A stretch of 64,000 bases of DNA from Sequoia sempervirens (taxonomy: Eukaryota; Streptophyta; Pinopsida; Cupressales; Cupressaceae). Position numbers and translations under genes: made by a program. The stretch's first letter is position 1, and every line of letters begins with the position of its first letter. Below the pieces are notes generated by a model, which worked only from the letters and a program-made list of their open reading frames with translations, searched no databases and had not been told where the DNA came from. Positions 10,797-21,895 of this stretch are shown here, one piece after another. The stretch covers positions 143,727-207,726 of the forward strand of contig VDFB02321265.1 of assembly GCA_007258455.2 (NCBI GenBank), written 5' to 3'.

Positions 10797-13187
10797 TTAT
10801 GCAAAAGCATTGACCATAGGAAGATGGTGGGGGAGATATGTAGGATAATGCGTGAAGGATGAGGAGATGGAGGTATGTGGAATTGTTGTGAAATGGAAGG
10901 GAACCATGACCAATGGTTGCACACATTGTGATAAACGTTGAAGTTTTTGATGTGGATGGGGTGTGGGAAGCAATGGAGATGTTTGCTTAGGAGGTGGAGG
11001 GTGTGGTGCTTTTGGTACCCACATAGACTTAGTATTTTTATGATTTTTGTTTTGCTTGTGGGTTTTAGGAATTTGAGACTTTTGAATGGAATGAGAATGT
11101 GGGATGGAAGTGGATGGTTGGGATTTTTGTGATGTGAATGCCTCATTTGACTTGATTTCTTTTTTCTTAGGTACCCAAACCATTTTGTTTTTAGACTTTT
11201 CTTTTGGAGGTATGGGCTTATATAGCTTTTTATATGTACTTGGCTTTGAATTTTTGTATTGATGTCCTAAGGCACGAGAACCCTTAGGATTTTTTACTTT
11301 ATAGGTAGAGGCATTGAAATTATTGCTTTTGAATCCCATGGGTATGGTGGAATGGGTGGAAGCTTCATGTTTATACAATGTGTGCATTTTTTGGTCATGA
11401 TTAGGAATGTTAGGGTATTTATGGATGGAGGGATAAGGGGATTGGATAATGGGGATATTAGGTGTTGGGAGAAGTGGAGGTAGATTAGATGGAGGGATAT
11501 TAGAAGTTGGAAGCAATGGTGGCAGATTTGATGGAGGGATATTAGGAGTTGGAAGCAATGGTGGAAGATTTGATGGTGGAAGGTGTATGGTCGCATGCTT
11601 TTGACATTTGTAGGATGATGGAGGTGGAATGGCAGCATATGTTTTGGGTGTATGATAGGGATTATGATGGAAAGTGGACTTAGGATGCATGGAGGAAGTA
11701 CCAACATCTTTAGGTTGTTGTCCTTGGGGTGTAGGTCCAAGGCCATAAGAGTGTGGAGGGACTTTGACATGGATGGGCTCCAAAATACCTTGTTCATGAA
11801 GGTCTATACCTTTACCTTGGTGGTTCATGTTTTGGAGTGTGCAATGGATAATGGGACTAGGTGTAGGTGAAACACTAGACATGAGTTCCTTATTGGATGG
11901 AGAAGATAGTGCTTGTTGTTGTTCTAAGGAGGAACATTCATGAATGAGGGTGGAGAGACCAATAGGATAGGATGGAGGACTTGCAATGGGGTCCATAGTG
12001 GGTGATGGAGGATCATTAGGATCTTGATGAGCATTGTGTCTACTTAGATCAAAGGTATTTGTTTGATCTTCTATGTGTGTTGGGGAGGCATATGTCTCAT
12101 CATGGGAAGTGGATGTTTGTGTATCATGGATGGGTGAGGTGGCAAGCTCTTGACCATGGAATGCATAAAGTTGGCTAAGGGGATCATCATGGTCTTCTTG
12201 ATCATAAAAGGGGTCTTGATCAAAGATGAAAGAGTGATCATGAATAGTATTAGGTATGTTATGAATGGAATCATTGGGAGGGTGTTGATCTTTGTGTGGA
12301 TGAGGGGGTAATGTTTCCTCATGTTTAGGATTGTTCTCTTGACATACCTCATGACTTATTTGAATGGAGGTGGAAGGGGATTTCTCATGGAGAGACTTGA
12401 CATGTTCTTGACGGTCAACAACATAGGAGCATGATAGAGGGTGACTTGGACGTAAGAGGGGAGACTCTTGAATTGACTCAAGGGGTTGCAGATGACATGG
12501 TTGGCTTGAACAACTTGGCATGATGTTTGATGACTCTTTTGTATGTTCAAAAATATGAGTTGGATGACATGGCGATGTTTGATTCCTTGCTAGTAACCCT
12601 TGGGTCACATCCTTTTTAGGTGTATCAGTGGAAGGTGTTGGCTTAGGGTTTTGGTTTTGATTGGATGATGGTAAGGGAGCATGAATTAAATTGGTGTTCC
12701 CCTTGTCGAAAGTGGCATTAAGACTTGAGGAAGTTTGGCCTTGTTGCAAGGTAGAACTTAAGTTCACATGTGTTTGTTGTGATGTGGCTTGATAGGTTGA
12801 TGTGGCATTGACATATGAAGAAGTGGATGGATTAGATTGGTATGAGGTGGAAGGGGATGACACATTAGGTTGAGGTGGCATTGGTTGATAATAAATGGAT
12901 AGGGGATGATGTTGTGGATGTTGGGTTTGAAAAGTGGAAATGAATTGATTGGCTTGAGCTAGGAGGTGTTGGATTTGAGGTGATTTAGTTTGTTGAAAAT
13001 TTTGGAAGAGGGTTTGAAGGCTTTGTATGGTTTGATGGTCTAGGGGTTTGGATATTTGGTGAAGTGTTTGAAGGAGGTTTTGAAGTTGGGATGCTAGGGC
13101 TTTGTGTTCAAATGTGGGCATGGTGTCACACATGTGTGTAAGCTCTTGCACATCAATTTGTTCCTCAAAGTATGTAACATCGTTCAT
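10797..13187 (-). CDS. Uncharacterised 796-residue protein of the nested element
   Basis: This is an uninterrupted ORF in the sense direction of the element, beginning MNDVTYFEEQIDVQELTHMC. Residues 1 to about 100 are rich in Leu, Gln and His and look helical or coiled. Residues of about 100-500 are low-complexity Ser/Pro/His/Gln/Asp. Around residues 535-580 the 14-residue unit PPSNLPPLLPTPNI occurs three times. The C-terminal third is Lys/Pro/His-rich and contains WVPK twice (about residues 668 and 720). No CCHC knuckle, protease or polymerase motif is seen, so it is not a normal Gag-Pol. It may be a structural or Gag-like protein of a non-autonomous family. It has no internal stop, although the surrounding Copia genes are badly broken, which fits a more recent insertion. 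The function is unknown. Confidence 0.7.
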   Translation of the reverse strand: MNDVTYFEEQIDVQELTHMCDTMPTFEHKALASQLQNLLQTLHQISKPLDHQTIQSLQTLFQNFQQTKSPQIQHLLAQANQFISTFQTQHPQHHPLSIYYQPMPPQPNVSSPSTSYQSNPSTSSYVNATSTYQATSQQTHVNLSSTLQQGQTSSSLNATFDKGNTNLIHAPLPSSNQNQNPKPTPSTDTPKKDVTQGLLARNQTSPCHPTHIFEHTKESSNIMPSCSSQPCHLQPLESIQESPLLRPSHPLSCSYVVDRQEHVKSLHEKSPSTSIQISHEVCQENNPKHEETLPPHPHKDQHPPNDSIHNIPNTIHDHSFIFDQDPFYDQEDHDDPLSQLYAFHGQELATSPIHDTQTSTSHDETYASPTHIEDQTNTFDLSRHNAHQDPNDPPSPTMDPIASPPSYPIGLSTLIHECSSLEQQQALSSPSNKELMSSVSPTPSPIIHCTLQNMNHQGKGIDLHEQGILEPIHVKVPPHSYGLGPTPQGQQPKDVGTSSMHPKSTFHHNPYHTPKTYAAIPPPSSYKCQKHATIHLPPSNLPPLLPTPNIPPSNLPPLLPTSNIPPSNLPPLLPTPNIPIIQSPYPSIHKYPNIPNHDQKMHTLYKHEASTHSTIPMGFKSNNFNASTYKVKNPKGSRALGHQYKNSKPSTYKKLYKPIPPKEKSKNKMVWVPKKKEIKSNEAFTSQKSQPSTSIPHSHSIQKSQIPKTHKQNKNHKNTKSMWVPKAPHPPPPKQTSPLLPTPHPHQKLQRLSQCVQPLVMVPFHFTTIPHTSISSSFTHYPTYLPHHLPMVNAFA

Positions 13188-14339
13188 GTCATTATTAGAG
13201 GTGGTAGGAGAAGCCCCTCAAAGTATGATGTGAGGTTTTGGTTTTGTTTCATGATTTGAACTAGAGAAAGAGACTCCTTGAATTATGATCTCGGGCTTAG
13301 GTTTTGTCTCATGATTTGGACTAGAGGGATAGCCCCCTTGGATTATGACTTTTGGCTTATGATTAGGATTGGGTTTGTTTATGATTATGACCATTTTGAC
13401 AAGTGGTGATGGTGATGATGTGGAATGATTTGATTGGATGACTTGGATTGATTAGGATGAAAGTGATTGGATATGAATGTGTTGGAAGAACGTGTAGAGT
13501 GACTTATCTTTATGTGTTTGGTGTTTATCTTGATTTGGCAATATTTAAATGAATGATCACATATGTACACACATAAATCACTCACACAAGACACATAAGC
13601 AAGTTTGAATTTTTAAATTTGAAGAATGTAATGATGATTATTAAACAAGCACACATGGAAGACACATCAACAAGCCCTATGACTAGTCAAGTGGGGTATG
13701 GCCAATTAGGTCTCAAGCTAATCTGCACAAGGTTGACTAAGGAATGATTTGAAAGAAAAATCTTACCACACAGCCAGGAGAAAGGGGTAACCCACCCTTC
13801 ACCTTCACTTCCCAAAGGTATAAAGTTCTTTGGGGCTTAGCCAAGAGTGACAAGATTTTAACTCCCAAACAAGCGTGTCTTTCGATTCACACTACGATTG
13901 AGGTTGTCCCCAGGGGTGATGAAATCCCCTAGCAGGCCTCCTATGAAGGGTTTGACAAAAGCAAACCAAGTGAGGTGTTTGTGATCACACACACATGATT
14001 CACACTCACAATTATTAATTGACCCTTAGAAAATTGAAATGTGTGTAAAACAGTTCAAACACTTTTTCTTTTTAACCCCAAATCAAGATGTGTGATTGAA
14101 GACAAGATTCATTTTAAGCCAACTTCAAATATGTGATCAAACAAGATTTGATTTTATGCCCCAAATTGAAATGTGTTGACAAGCAATGATTAATGAGAAA
14201 TGAAAGATTAGAATGTATGCACTTGATTATTCGCTTTCCAATTTGACATGTGTGTGACTGATGCCAACATTGTTCCAACTCCTTAGATCCCCCTGAAAGT
14301 CACCAAGACAAGAGGAGACACAAACTTGCAAACCAAAAA

Positions 14340-14660
14340 TGAGATTAGGTCAAAAACGTGTAATCTATTAAAAATCTAACTAAATAAAAAATTAGAAGTC
14401 TAAACTAAATTAAAAAGTTAAAAGATCTAAATTAAAGTAGAAATTAGAAATCTAACTAAATTAAAAATTAGAATGTAAACTAAATTAGAAATTTAAAATC
14501 TAATTTAAAAACTAAAATTAGAAACTAAAAAATGTAATTTAAAAACTAAAACTAAAAAAATCCAATTTTAAAAATTAGAAACTAGAAATTAAAAATCTAA
14601 TTTAAAAACTTAAAAGCTAAAAGTCTAATTTTTAAAAAATTAGAAACTAACTAGATTACA
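14340..14660. repeat. A-rich quasi-repeat of AAATTAGAAATCTAA type
   Basis: Short words such as AAATCTAA, AAATTAGAA and AACTAAA alternate for about 320 bp with little else. It is low complexity and lies within the leader of the nested element. Confidence 0.75.
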
Positions 14661-14937
14661 TTCTATCAAAATTTACCAAATAAACTTTTCTCTATGAAAA
14701 CTAACTTACCTTAACTTAAAATAAAGATTAATTAGTAAGGGGGCACGTATAAAGAAAAGATCTATTTTTTTTTTGGTTATAAAATCTTAAAACTTAAAAG
14801 ATACTATGAGAAATAAGAAAAAGCTCATATTACTATAAGAATGAAACTATCGAATCTTTTCATGGAAGATAAGAAAAGCGATTGTGAAAGCCTTCCATGT
14901 GCGCAAAGAAAGAACTTTAAAAGAAAATCAAAGGCAC

Positions 14938-15160
14938 AATTTCATATTCATCATACGCATGAGATTTCAACGCTGATAGAGGCAATAAAACGTTGAATCA
15001 GAGACATAAAATGCTGGCAAATTTCATATTCATCAGAGGTATGTAGATTTCAACACTGACAGAGGCAATAAAACGTTGAATCAGAGACATAAAATGCTGG
15101 TAGATTTCATATTCATCAGAGGCATGCAGATTTCAATGCTGACAAAAGCATAAAAGGACG
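14938..15160. repeat. 82-bp tandem repeat, about 2.7 copies
   Basis: Units start at about 14938, 15020 and 15102. Each opens with ATTTCATATTCATCA and continues through GATTTCAA, CTGA, AGAGGCAATAAAACGTTGAA and TCAGAGACATAAAATGCTGG. The first two are nearly identical and the third is partial. It lies close to the primer-site end of the element. Confidence 0.85.
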
Positions 15161-15519
15161 CATAAAATCCTATGAGAAACTACAAGAACTTTAGAAATCC
15201 TCAAGTGAATGTGTAAAGTCGAATTCCAGAACGTTTTCCAAATAGTTGTTTCTAAAGCAGTGCTACAGATGCGCTTGTTTGCGCGAAGAGTAAAGTATTC
15301 ATCATATTTTTCATGTTAACAAAATAGGGGCGTCACTGTATGTGTTGAATTCAAAATGCGGATATCCTGCACATGAACCTCAATGTTGCCAAAGAAATAT
15401 AATCATGCATGCAAAGATGGTAGGGTATGCATATTAAAAACTGTTAGATTTTCCAACATCAGGTGTGATTTAACATACAAAGGTCAAATTAAATCTCTTG
15501 CATGTTTAAGATTCAAATT

Positions 15520-15533
15520 CACGGTGGGCGCCA
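15520..15533 (-). other. Primer binding site of the nested element
   Basis: Read on the minus strand, TGGCGCCCACCGTG follows the 5' LTR after three bases. Sites beginning TGGCGCC are typical of plant Ty3/gypsy elements of the Tat/Athila side and are not the Copia initiator-tRNA site. This is the main clue to which elements could mobilise it. Confidence 0.65.
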
Positions 15534-15536
15534 AAA

Positions 15537-16373
15537 TGTAGATAGGGATAAATCAATAGATTTTAGTGTTGAAAACAATAAAATAACTAAACCCTATCAA
15601 GCACAATAGAGTATGAAATAACAAGGAAATCACAATACGAAGCACAAACGCAAACCGATCTCCACACCAAATCGATTTATCTCCATTGCTCTTCTCCACC
15701 TACACAAGGATGCAAGATTTTGAAGGGTTGACAATAGAGGAGGAATGTTGATTGCTCACTATTGCAGCATAACGACTTGATATGATGACAAATGGAGAAT
15801 GATAGAAATAGATGAAAGATGGAGGAATGATTTTGGCAGAATGAGGATGTTTGAAGAAGATCCAATCCAAATGGCTTTTGAAAGGTTTGATTTATAGATT
15901 TTTGATTTGGACAGAGATAAGATTTGACAAGATTCGATAAGGATTTGATTTTTGACAAAAGAGGAAATATGACAAGATGAGATAAGATTTCAAAAAGATA
16001 GAAAGATTTTGATTCTCTTTTAAAGGAAATAAATCCTAAAAAAAGATGAGAAGCATAATTGATGAATTATCTAATTAAATAAGTTAATTAGATGCACATG
16101 AGTTCAGTTTTGGAAAGAAAGCGAGAAGATCTTTTTAGGATTTTATTAATTAAATAAATTTTGGATTTATTTAATTAACGTTGGATTTATGATTTCATCA
16201 ATTAAATAATATAAATTATTTAATTAACATTAGAAGAATGATGGAAACGATTTAATTAATTAAATAAATAAAATTTATTTAATTAAATAGATGATGACAT
16301 GGGTACCTAGGGAAAAGCATGCTACAAGATGCCAAGACAAGTGTTGTAAGAGGACAAGTTTTTGATGTCTACA
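15537..16373 (-). repeat. 5' LTR of the nested non-autonomous element
   Basis: This is an 837-bp terminal repeat homologous to 7794-8709. Scattered substitutions are visible at roughly a few per cent overall, with more in the first 100 bp. It ends TTTGATGTCTACA, directly followed by the target duplication at 16374-16378. Confidence 0.85.
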
Positions 16374-17762
16374 CCAGATATACGTGGGAAAACCATTACG
16401 GGAGAAAAACCCACCATACCAAGAGAAATCACTTTGTATTACAGTAATGGAGATTACATACAAATGTCAGACTTATCTTTCTGGTGTCTGTTTACAGCAG
16501 CATTCACCATGAACAATCTTGTATAGGAACCTTCAATTTACAATCTTGACAGTTTAGAAAACATTTACTGATCATACAACCACCCAGCAATCCGTCGATC
16601 CAACCAACCGAACATAATCTGCAATCACAGAGTATATCCATGTCGTTTCATGTCCGTCGAGCTTCCTCACAGAACTATCACAACGAACTGTCTACCAACA
16701 GTTCCAATTCGGCTCCTTTGATTGGACGAATACTAGCCACGTAGATAGTCATCGCTTAGTCATAAGAAACAAACTTTGTTGGCATCTTGGTGAGACACTA
16801 ACAATGTCTTGCCAATGCCACAAAGTCTTCATATTGATGTCACCAAGAGTCGTTTCCATTGGCAAGAGGTTTCACCAAGCTTACAACTGTATTAGCTTCA
16901 TTTTTCCTTTCGACAAGACTATCACTCTCGCCAAGACATCCCAACGAGCCTTCTTGTTTTACACCGAGTTCAGGAGACTATCGCTAAGACTTCCTTATGT
17001 CGCCAAGACCTCACACTGACGTTCTCCGCATGTATCGCTATTGCCCAGACTTATCACTTTCGGTGAGACATTATACCAAAACTCCACAAGTCACATAGAC
17101 ATGAGTTTTCCATTCCGCAAGAGTATTGTTCTTCGCCAAGACCTCACGCCGAGTCACCACGGGTTATACCGAGCTCCAAAGAATAGTCGGCAAGATATAT
17201 CTTTCGCCAAAAGGTTTCTCCGATATCACACATGCTACCCCGAAGTCATCAATAGTTGCCAAGACATATCACCTTCACCGAGAGTTCTTATCGAACACAT
17301 ATATGTTACACCGAAGACCTCTCATCATCGGCAAGACTCACCAATGTCGCTGGGACTTCATAGCGAGAACCCTTTAGTTATCCCGAAGACTTCAATACAT
17401 AACATATTGTTGGCGAGACTTTAATATCTCGGTAAGACTTCCCATTGGGCCACCATAGGTTATTCATATATGCGATAGAATGGTTTGTCGGCCAAAGATA
17501 TCCATGGACAACAAGAGGTTCCAACGACTACTCTATTTCATAGCGATAGACTCCAGAGTGAAAACGTTTGGCAAGATAGAAGCTAGGTCACAACGACCTA
17601 TACAAAACATGATGTATCAAAGCTGCTAGTCGGCCAGACATGATAGATTTCATACTGACTTTGCTCCAGTAGAGGTTACAGCCTATGATGATTGAGGCAT
17701 ATATTTCCAACAATCTCCCACTTGACAAAGATCACACAGGCACCTCCAAAGCACAATAAAAC

Positions 17763-20700
17763 TTACTGAAAATCATTGGCACTAAGGCCCATCAAATTGG
17801 CACACCACCTGAACTTGTTTGTGCTCACTGGCTTCATCAATGAATCTGCAACATTCTTCAGAGTATCAACCTTTTCCAAACAAAACTTTCCATCCTCTAC
17901 CATATCTTGTACAAAGTGGTACTGTACGTCTATATGTTTCGTCCTAGCATGGAAAGTTGGATTCTTTGCCAGAAAAATTGCACTTTGACTGTCACAGAAA
18001 ATAGTTATTTCCCCTGCATCAAAACCAATGTTAGAACACAAACGTTTCAACCAAACTGCTTCTTTACAAGCATGAGTAGCTGCCATGTATTCATCCTCCG
18101 TAGTGGACAAAGCGACTACAACCTGCTGCTTACTCATCCAACTCACTGCACCACCATTCAACATGAAAATGTATCCACTGGTGGACCTCCTATTATCAAT
18201 GTACCCCGCCCAATCAAAATCTATATAACCACGAATGCTAAGAGTCTTCTACGATTCAACCAAGTTCCCATGGTAACATAAAGGAAAATTTGAAGTGCCC
18301 TTCAAATATATGAAAACTCTTTTCACAGCATCCCAATGTGTTCTTCCAGGATTTTCCATAAATCGACTAAGAACTCCTAGTGCTTGGGCAATGGCTGGCC
18401 TTGTACAGACCATTGCATACATGAAACTTCCAACCACACTAGCATAAGGCACTCTGGTCATGTCCTCCATCTCTCAAGAGGGATATTTTGGATAGTCTTC
18501 AACAAATAGTTCCTGCCCTTGCAAGATCGAACCATCAGCTGTTTGCAATCATTCATACACAAATCTCTCAAGAACAGTCTTGATATACTTACCGACCAGA
18601 GCTATAGTTTTCTATTCTCTCTTTCTTGTCCCCGGGTTATCTCCATCCCTAGAATATACCTTGTTGCACCAAGATCCTTCATTTCGAACTTAGCAGACAA
18701 CTGAGACTTAAGATCATAAATCATTAGCTTACTATTGCCTATGAACAACATATCATCAACATAGAGAGTAATAATAACTATTCGATCACTTTCAGCTTTA
18801 TAATATATCAGCAGTTTCTATCGTGGATTTTGATCTCACAAATCCCAAAGACACGCTAAAAGTGTCACCTTCGTACCACATTCTAGGTGACTGCTTTAAC
18901 CCATACAAAGACTTTTACTTGTATACCAGTTTTACCTTTTCAACAAAGTGCTTAGGTTTGACATATAAATTTCTTCTTCAAGATCACCATGAAGAAATGT
19001 TGTTCACATCCATCTCTGCTCGGACCTCTAAGTCATAATGCTACAAGTGACAAAGAAATCGGGATAGATGTCGTACTTTGCTACGTAGAGAGAAAATATA
19101 TTTCCATAATCAGCATTCCCTCACCTAGGAATAACCCTTGCAACCGGCCTCACCTTGTACTTTTCTACATTTCCATCCGCACTAATTCTTCTTAAATACC
19201 TATTTGCAGCCAATAGCTTTTCTGCCTTTAGGCAAGGGCACCAAACTCCAAGTTTGATTCTTTTCTAATGATGCCATTTCTTCATTCATGGTTTCCAACC
19301 AAGATTCTAAATCAGACATTTTAAATGCCTCTTTCACAGTCCTAGGCTCATCAGTGCTAGAAATTAAAGCATAGGCGCAAGTAGAATCTATAAAAGAGAA
19401 CCCATACCTATCAGGTTGCTTTCTTTCATGAGTTGACCTTCTCACTTGTCGGTCAGGTTCTTTTCTTTCTTCAAAACTTTCTCGAACTACTTGAGCTCTC
19501 CCTCGGGCTTTGCTACATTTTGAATTTTGAATTCCTTTCTTTGGTGTAGGAGGAATTAATGTAAGCACATCCTTGTTAGTTTTCTCGACTTTTGTCTCCC
19601 ATCGCATCCAAAGTGGAAGGTTTGAGCTCACTAAAATATTACACTTTTGTTGTATACAACCTTCTCTGTATTAGGATTCCAAAGCTTGTATCCTTTTATG
19701 ATAGCACTATAGCCAATAAAAATACATTTGACAGCCTTGTTCTCCAGTTTAGATCTTTTCACATCCGACACATGAGCATATGCCTCACAACCAAAAACAT
19801 GAACATGTGTAAGAGAGGGCTTCTTACCAGACCATGCTTCCAAAGGTGTGTTCTCAACAAGAGCAGAATTTGGAGAATGGTTTATTAGGTAACATGCAGT
19901 AGATATAGCCTCAGCTCAGAATTTCTCCTCCAAGCCAGCACTACTGAGCATTCTTCGTGCTCTCTCCATTATTGTCCTATTGAATCTTTCTGCAACTCCA
20001 TTATGTTGTGGAGTATAAGGTGTAGTCTTATGTCTTTTGATCCCATGGTCTTTACAGTATCTTTCAAACTCATCAGAACAAAATTCACTGCCATTATTAG
20101 TCCTTAAGCATTTTATTTTTCTATCAGTTTGATTTTCAACAAGGTTCTTAAATTCCTTAAATCGATTGAATACTTCTGATTTACTTTTCAAAAAATAAAC
20201 AAATGCTCTTCTTGAATAATCATCAATGAACGACACATAATATCTTGACTTAGACAAAGAAGGAACATCCACTGGACCAAACACATCCAAATGAATATAA
20301 TCTAGCAAACCAGAAGATTTATGAGGACTGGAATAAAACAAAACACGGTGCTGTTTTCCATATATACAGTGTTCACAAAATTCAAATTCAAGATTACAAT
20401 CTTTAAGCCCCTCAACCAGTTTTTTGTTCTTCAATGTTTTTAAACATTTTTCTCCTATGTGGCCTAACCTATGATGCCAGAGCATAGTCTTCTCTGTTGG
20501 AAGTTTTCCTTCCATAGTGTTTACATAATTAGGGATATTTCCCTCTTTACCTCCATGAATAGCTTTCAGTGACTTTCCAGAGACACTGCTACATTGAACA
20601 GCCTGTGCATCCAACTTGTATAGGTTACCAATTTGAGCACCTCTAGCCAACACCATTGAACCTCTAGTCATCTTGCAACCATTTCCAGAGAATGTGACTT

Positions 20701-21060
20701 GTACTCCAATATCATTCAACATACTTATAGAAAGTGAGTTTCGAGCCAGACCTGGTATATGCATTACATTATTGATTTCCTTTACTCTGTCATTGGGGAA
20801 TTGTATTATGACTCTTCCACGGCCAACAATCTCTAAAGTTGAATCACTTGCCAAGTACACCTTTCCACCATTGTATTCTTCATACTTAGTGAACCATTCT
20901 CTATGAAATGTCATGTGGAAAGATGCTCCATAATCAATTAGCCAGACATCATCTGATGCCTGAGTAGCCAAGGCTACAATGAAGGCGTCACCATCACTAT
21001 GAGAAGAACCATTATTGGAAGAGCCCTTCTTCTTTTTCTCCTCTTTACAATCCTTTTGGA
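17763..21060 (-). pseudogene. Broken Copia pol (protease, integrase, RT, RNase H)
   Basis: In minus-strand order: the protease site reads 'LIDYGASFHMT', where the usual D-S/T-G-A has Tyr. The pre-integrase zinc finger has His-His at 166-167 and Cys at 199 and 202 of the 19916-20971 open stretch. The integrase keeps Asp229 and Glu328, but the second acidic residue is Asn292 ('LRTNNGSEF'). A TGA at 19916 and a TAG at 19200 fall where the family has Trp. A frame change lies near 19630. The RT region is fragmentary but retains YVDD at 18752-18763. RNase H follows ('VALSTTEDEYMAATHACKEA', in the open stretch 17763-18164). It is non-functional. Confidence 0.9.
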
Positions 21061-21778
21061 CATGACCAGGTTGCCCACAGTTTCAACACTTCACCTTGGA
21101 CTTCTTTCCAAGAGACTTTGATCTCCCCTCTGATTTCAATCTTGATTTCTTGTCCTTCTTCTTTCCTTTCTCTTTCGGTCTTCCTCTGACAGCAAGAGCT
21201 TCTTTCACCATCTCAGAAGATTTCCTTCTCATCTCTTCTGACAAAAAAGAACCAACAACATCTTCCATCTTGAAACTGGATGTTGTACTCCCAATAGCCA
21301 TCACTAGATGATCCCATGAGTTTGGCAAAGAACACAATAATAGCATACATTGATCCTCTTCTTTAGTCTTCACACCAACATATGTTAATTGAGCAATCAA
21401 CATATTAAATGCGTTCAAATGATCAGCCATAGACCCTCCTTCCTGCATTATCAAAGAATACAACTTCTTCCTTAGGAACAGTTTATTCACCAAGGACTTC
21501 CCCTGATAAATAGACGCCAATCTCTTCCACAAAGAAGAGACAGTCTTCTCCTCATGCACATTTAGAAGAACTGAGTCTGCCAAACAGAGCCTTATTAGCC
21601 CCTTAGACTTTCTATCTGCAAGGTCCCAATCTTCTTGCTTCATGCTTGTAGGTTTAGTTCCATACACTACAAGCCACAAATCACGATCAACTAGAAGATC
21701 CTCCATCTTGAGTTTCCACAACTCAAAGTTACTACCGTTGAACTTCTCTATTTCAAAATTTCCAGATGTGTTAGCCAT
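21061..21778 (-). pseudogene. Copia gag with a stop inside the zinc knuckle
   Basis: Starting at 21778 (MANTSGNFEIEKFNGSNFEL), 231 codons are open and match the Copia Gag family (UBN2-like). They end with a Lys-rich tail. The TGA at 21083-21085 lies inside the CCHC knuckle: Cys, stop, then NCGQPGHVQKDC. The expected residue is aromatic (Trp, Tyr or Phe), so one G-to-A change would explain the break if it was Trp. The ATG lies about 120 bases after the primer site, as expected for a 5' leader. Confidence 0.85.
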
Positions 21779-21880
21779 ATCAACCTATAAGCAAAAATAA
21801 CAAACTCTACAAGACTCCCACTGAACAAAATTGACTCAAAAAAAAACTCAACGTACCCACAAGGATAACACAACTGGCCA

Positions 21881-21893
21881 GGCTCTGATACCA
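21881..21893 (-). other. Primer binding site of the Copia element
   Basis: On the minus strand TGGTATCAGAGCC lies two bases after the 5' LTR end. It is the initiator tRNA-Met site typical of Copia. The same site occurs at 29894-29906 in the duplicated copy. Confidence 0.9.
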
Positions 21894-21895
21894 CT

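Larger units (their letters stand above)
13188..15519 (-). other. Long leader of the nested element
   Basis: About 2.3 kb separate the primer site from the ORF. Features are an A-rich quasi-repeat (14340-14660), an 82-bp tandem repeat (14938-15160), and near 13200-13370 a repeated GATTATGA(T/C) phrase upstream of the ORF start. No long open frame is seen. Long leaders with packaging signals are usual in large non-autonomous LTR elements. Confidence 0.6.
7794..16373 (-). mobile_element. Non-autonomous LTR retrotransposon (LARD-like), 8.6 kb
   Basis: Terminal repeats of 916 bp (7794-8709) and 837 bp (15537-16373) begin TGTAGATAGG and end with TGTCTACA or a close variant. They flank a 6.8-kb interior. 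A primer site next to the right LTR and a purine tract next to the left LTR put the element on the minus strand. The interior has one long ORF (10797-13187). I recognise no protease, reverse transcriptase, RNase H or integrase motif on either strand. It is bounded by a perfect CCAGA duplication and sits inside a Copia LTR. The primer-site type suggests that a Ty3/gypsy (Tat-like) element supplied the enzymes, which is inference. Confidence 0.85.
7637..17712 (-). repeat. 3' LTR of the Copia element, split by an insertion
   Basis: The LTR parts are 7637-7793 and 16374-17712. On the plus strand it begins TGTAAGGAAAGC and ends TTTCCAACA, matching the other LTR at 21896-23402. The interruption is the nested element 7794-16373 plus its target duplication. 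The polypurine tract AAGTGGGAGAT (minus strand, 17713-17726) adjoins it. Confidence 0.85.

Noticed and set aside
11294..11797. 167-codon minus-strand frame overlapping the 796-codon ORF
   Set aside because: It overlaps the longer ORF in another frame and arises from its Pro/His/Ser-rich low-complexity sequence.
10797..13187. Host proline-rich gene rather than an element protein
   Set aside because: It lies between matched LTRs, in their sense direction, inside a region bounded by a perfect target duplication. Host origin by capture remains possible but is not shown.
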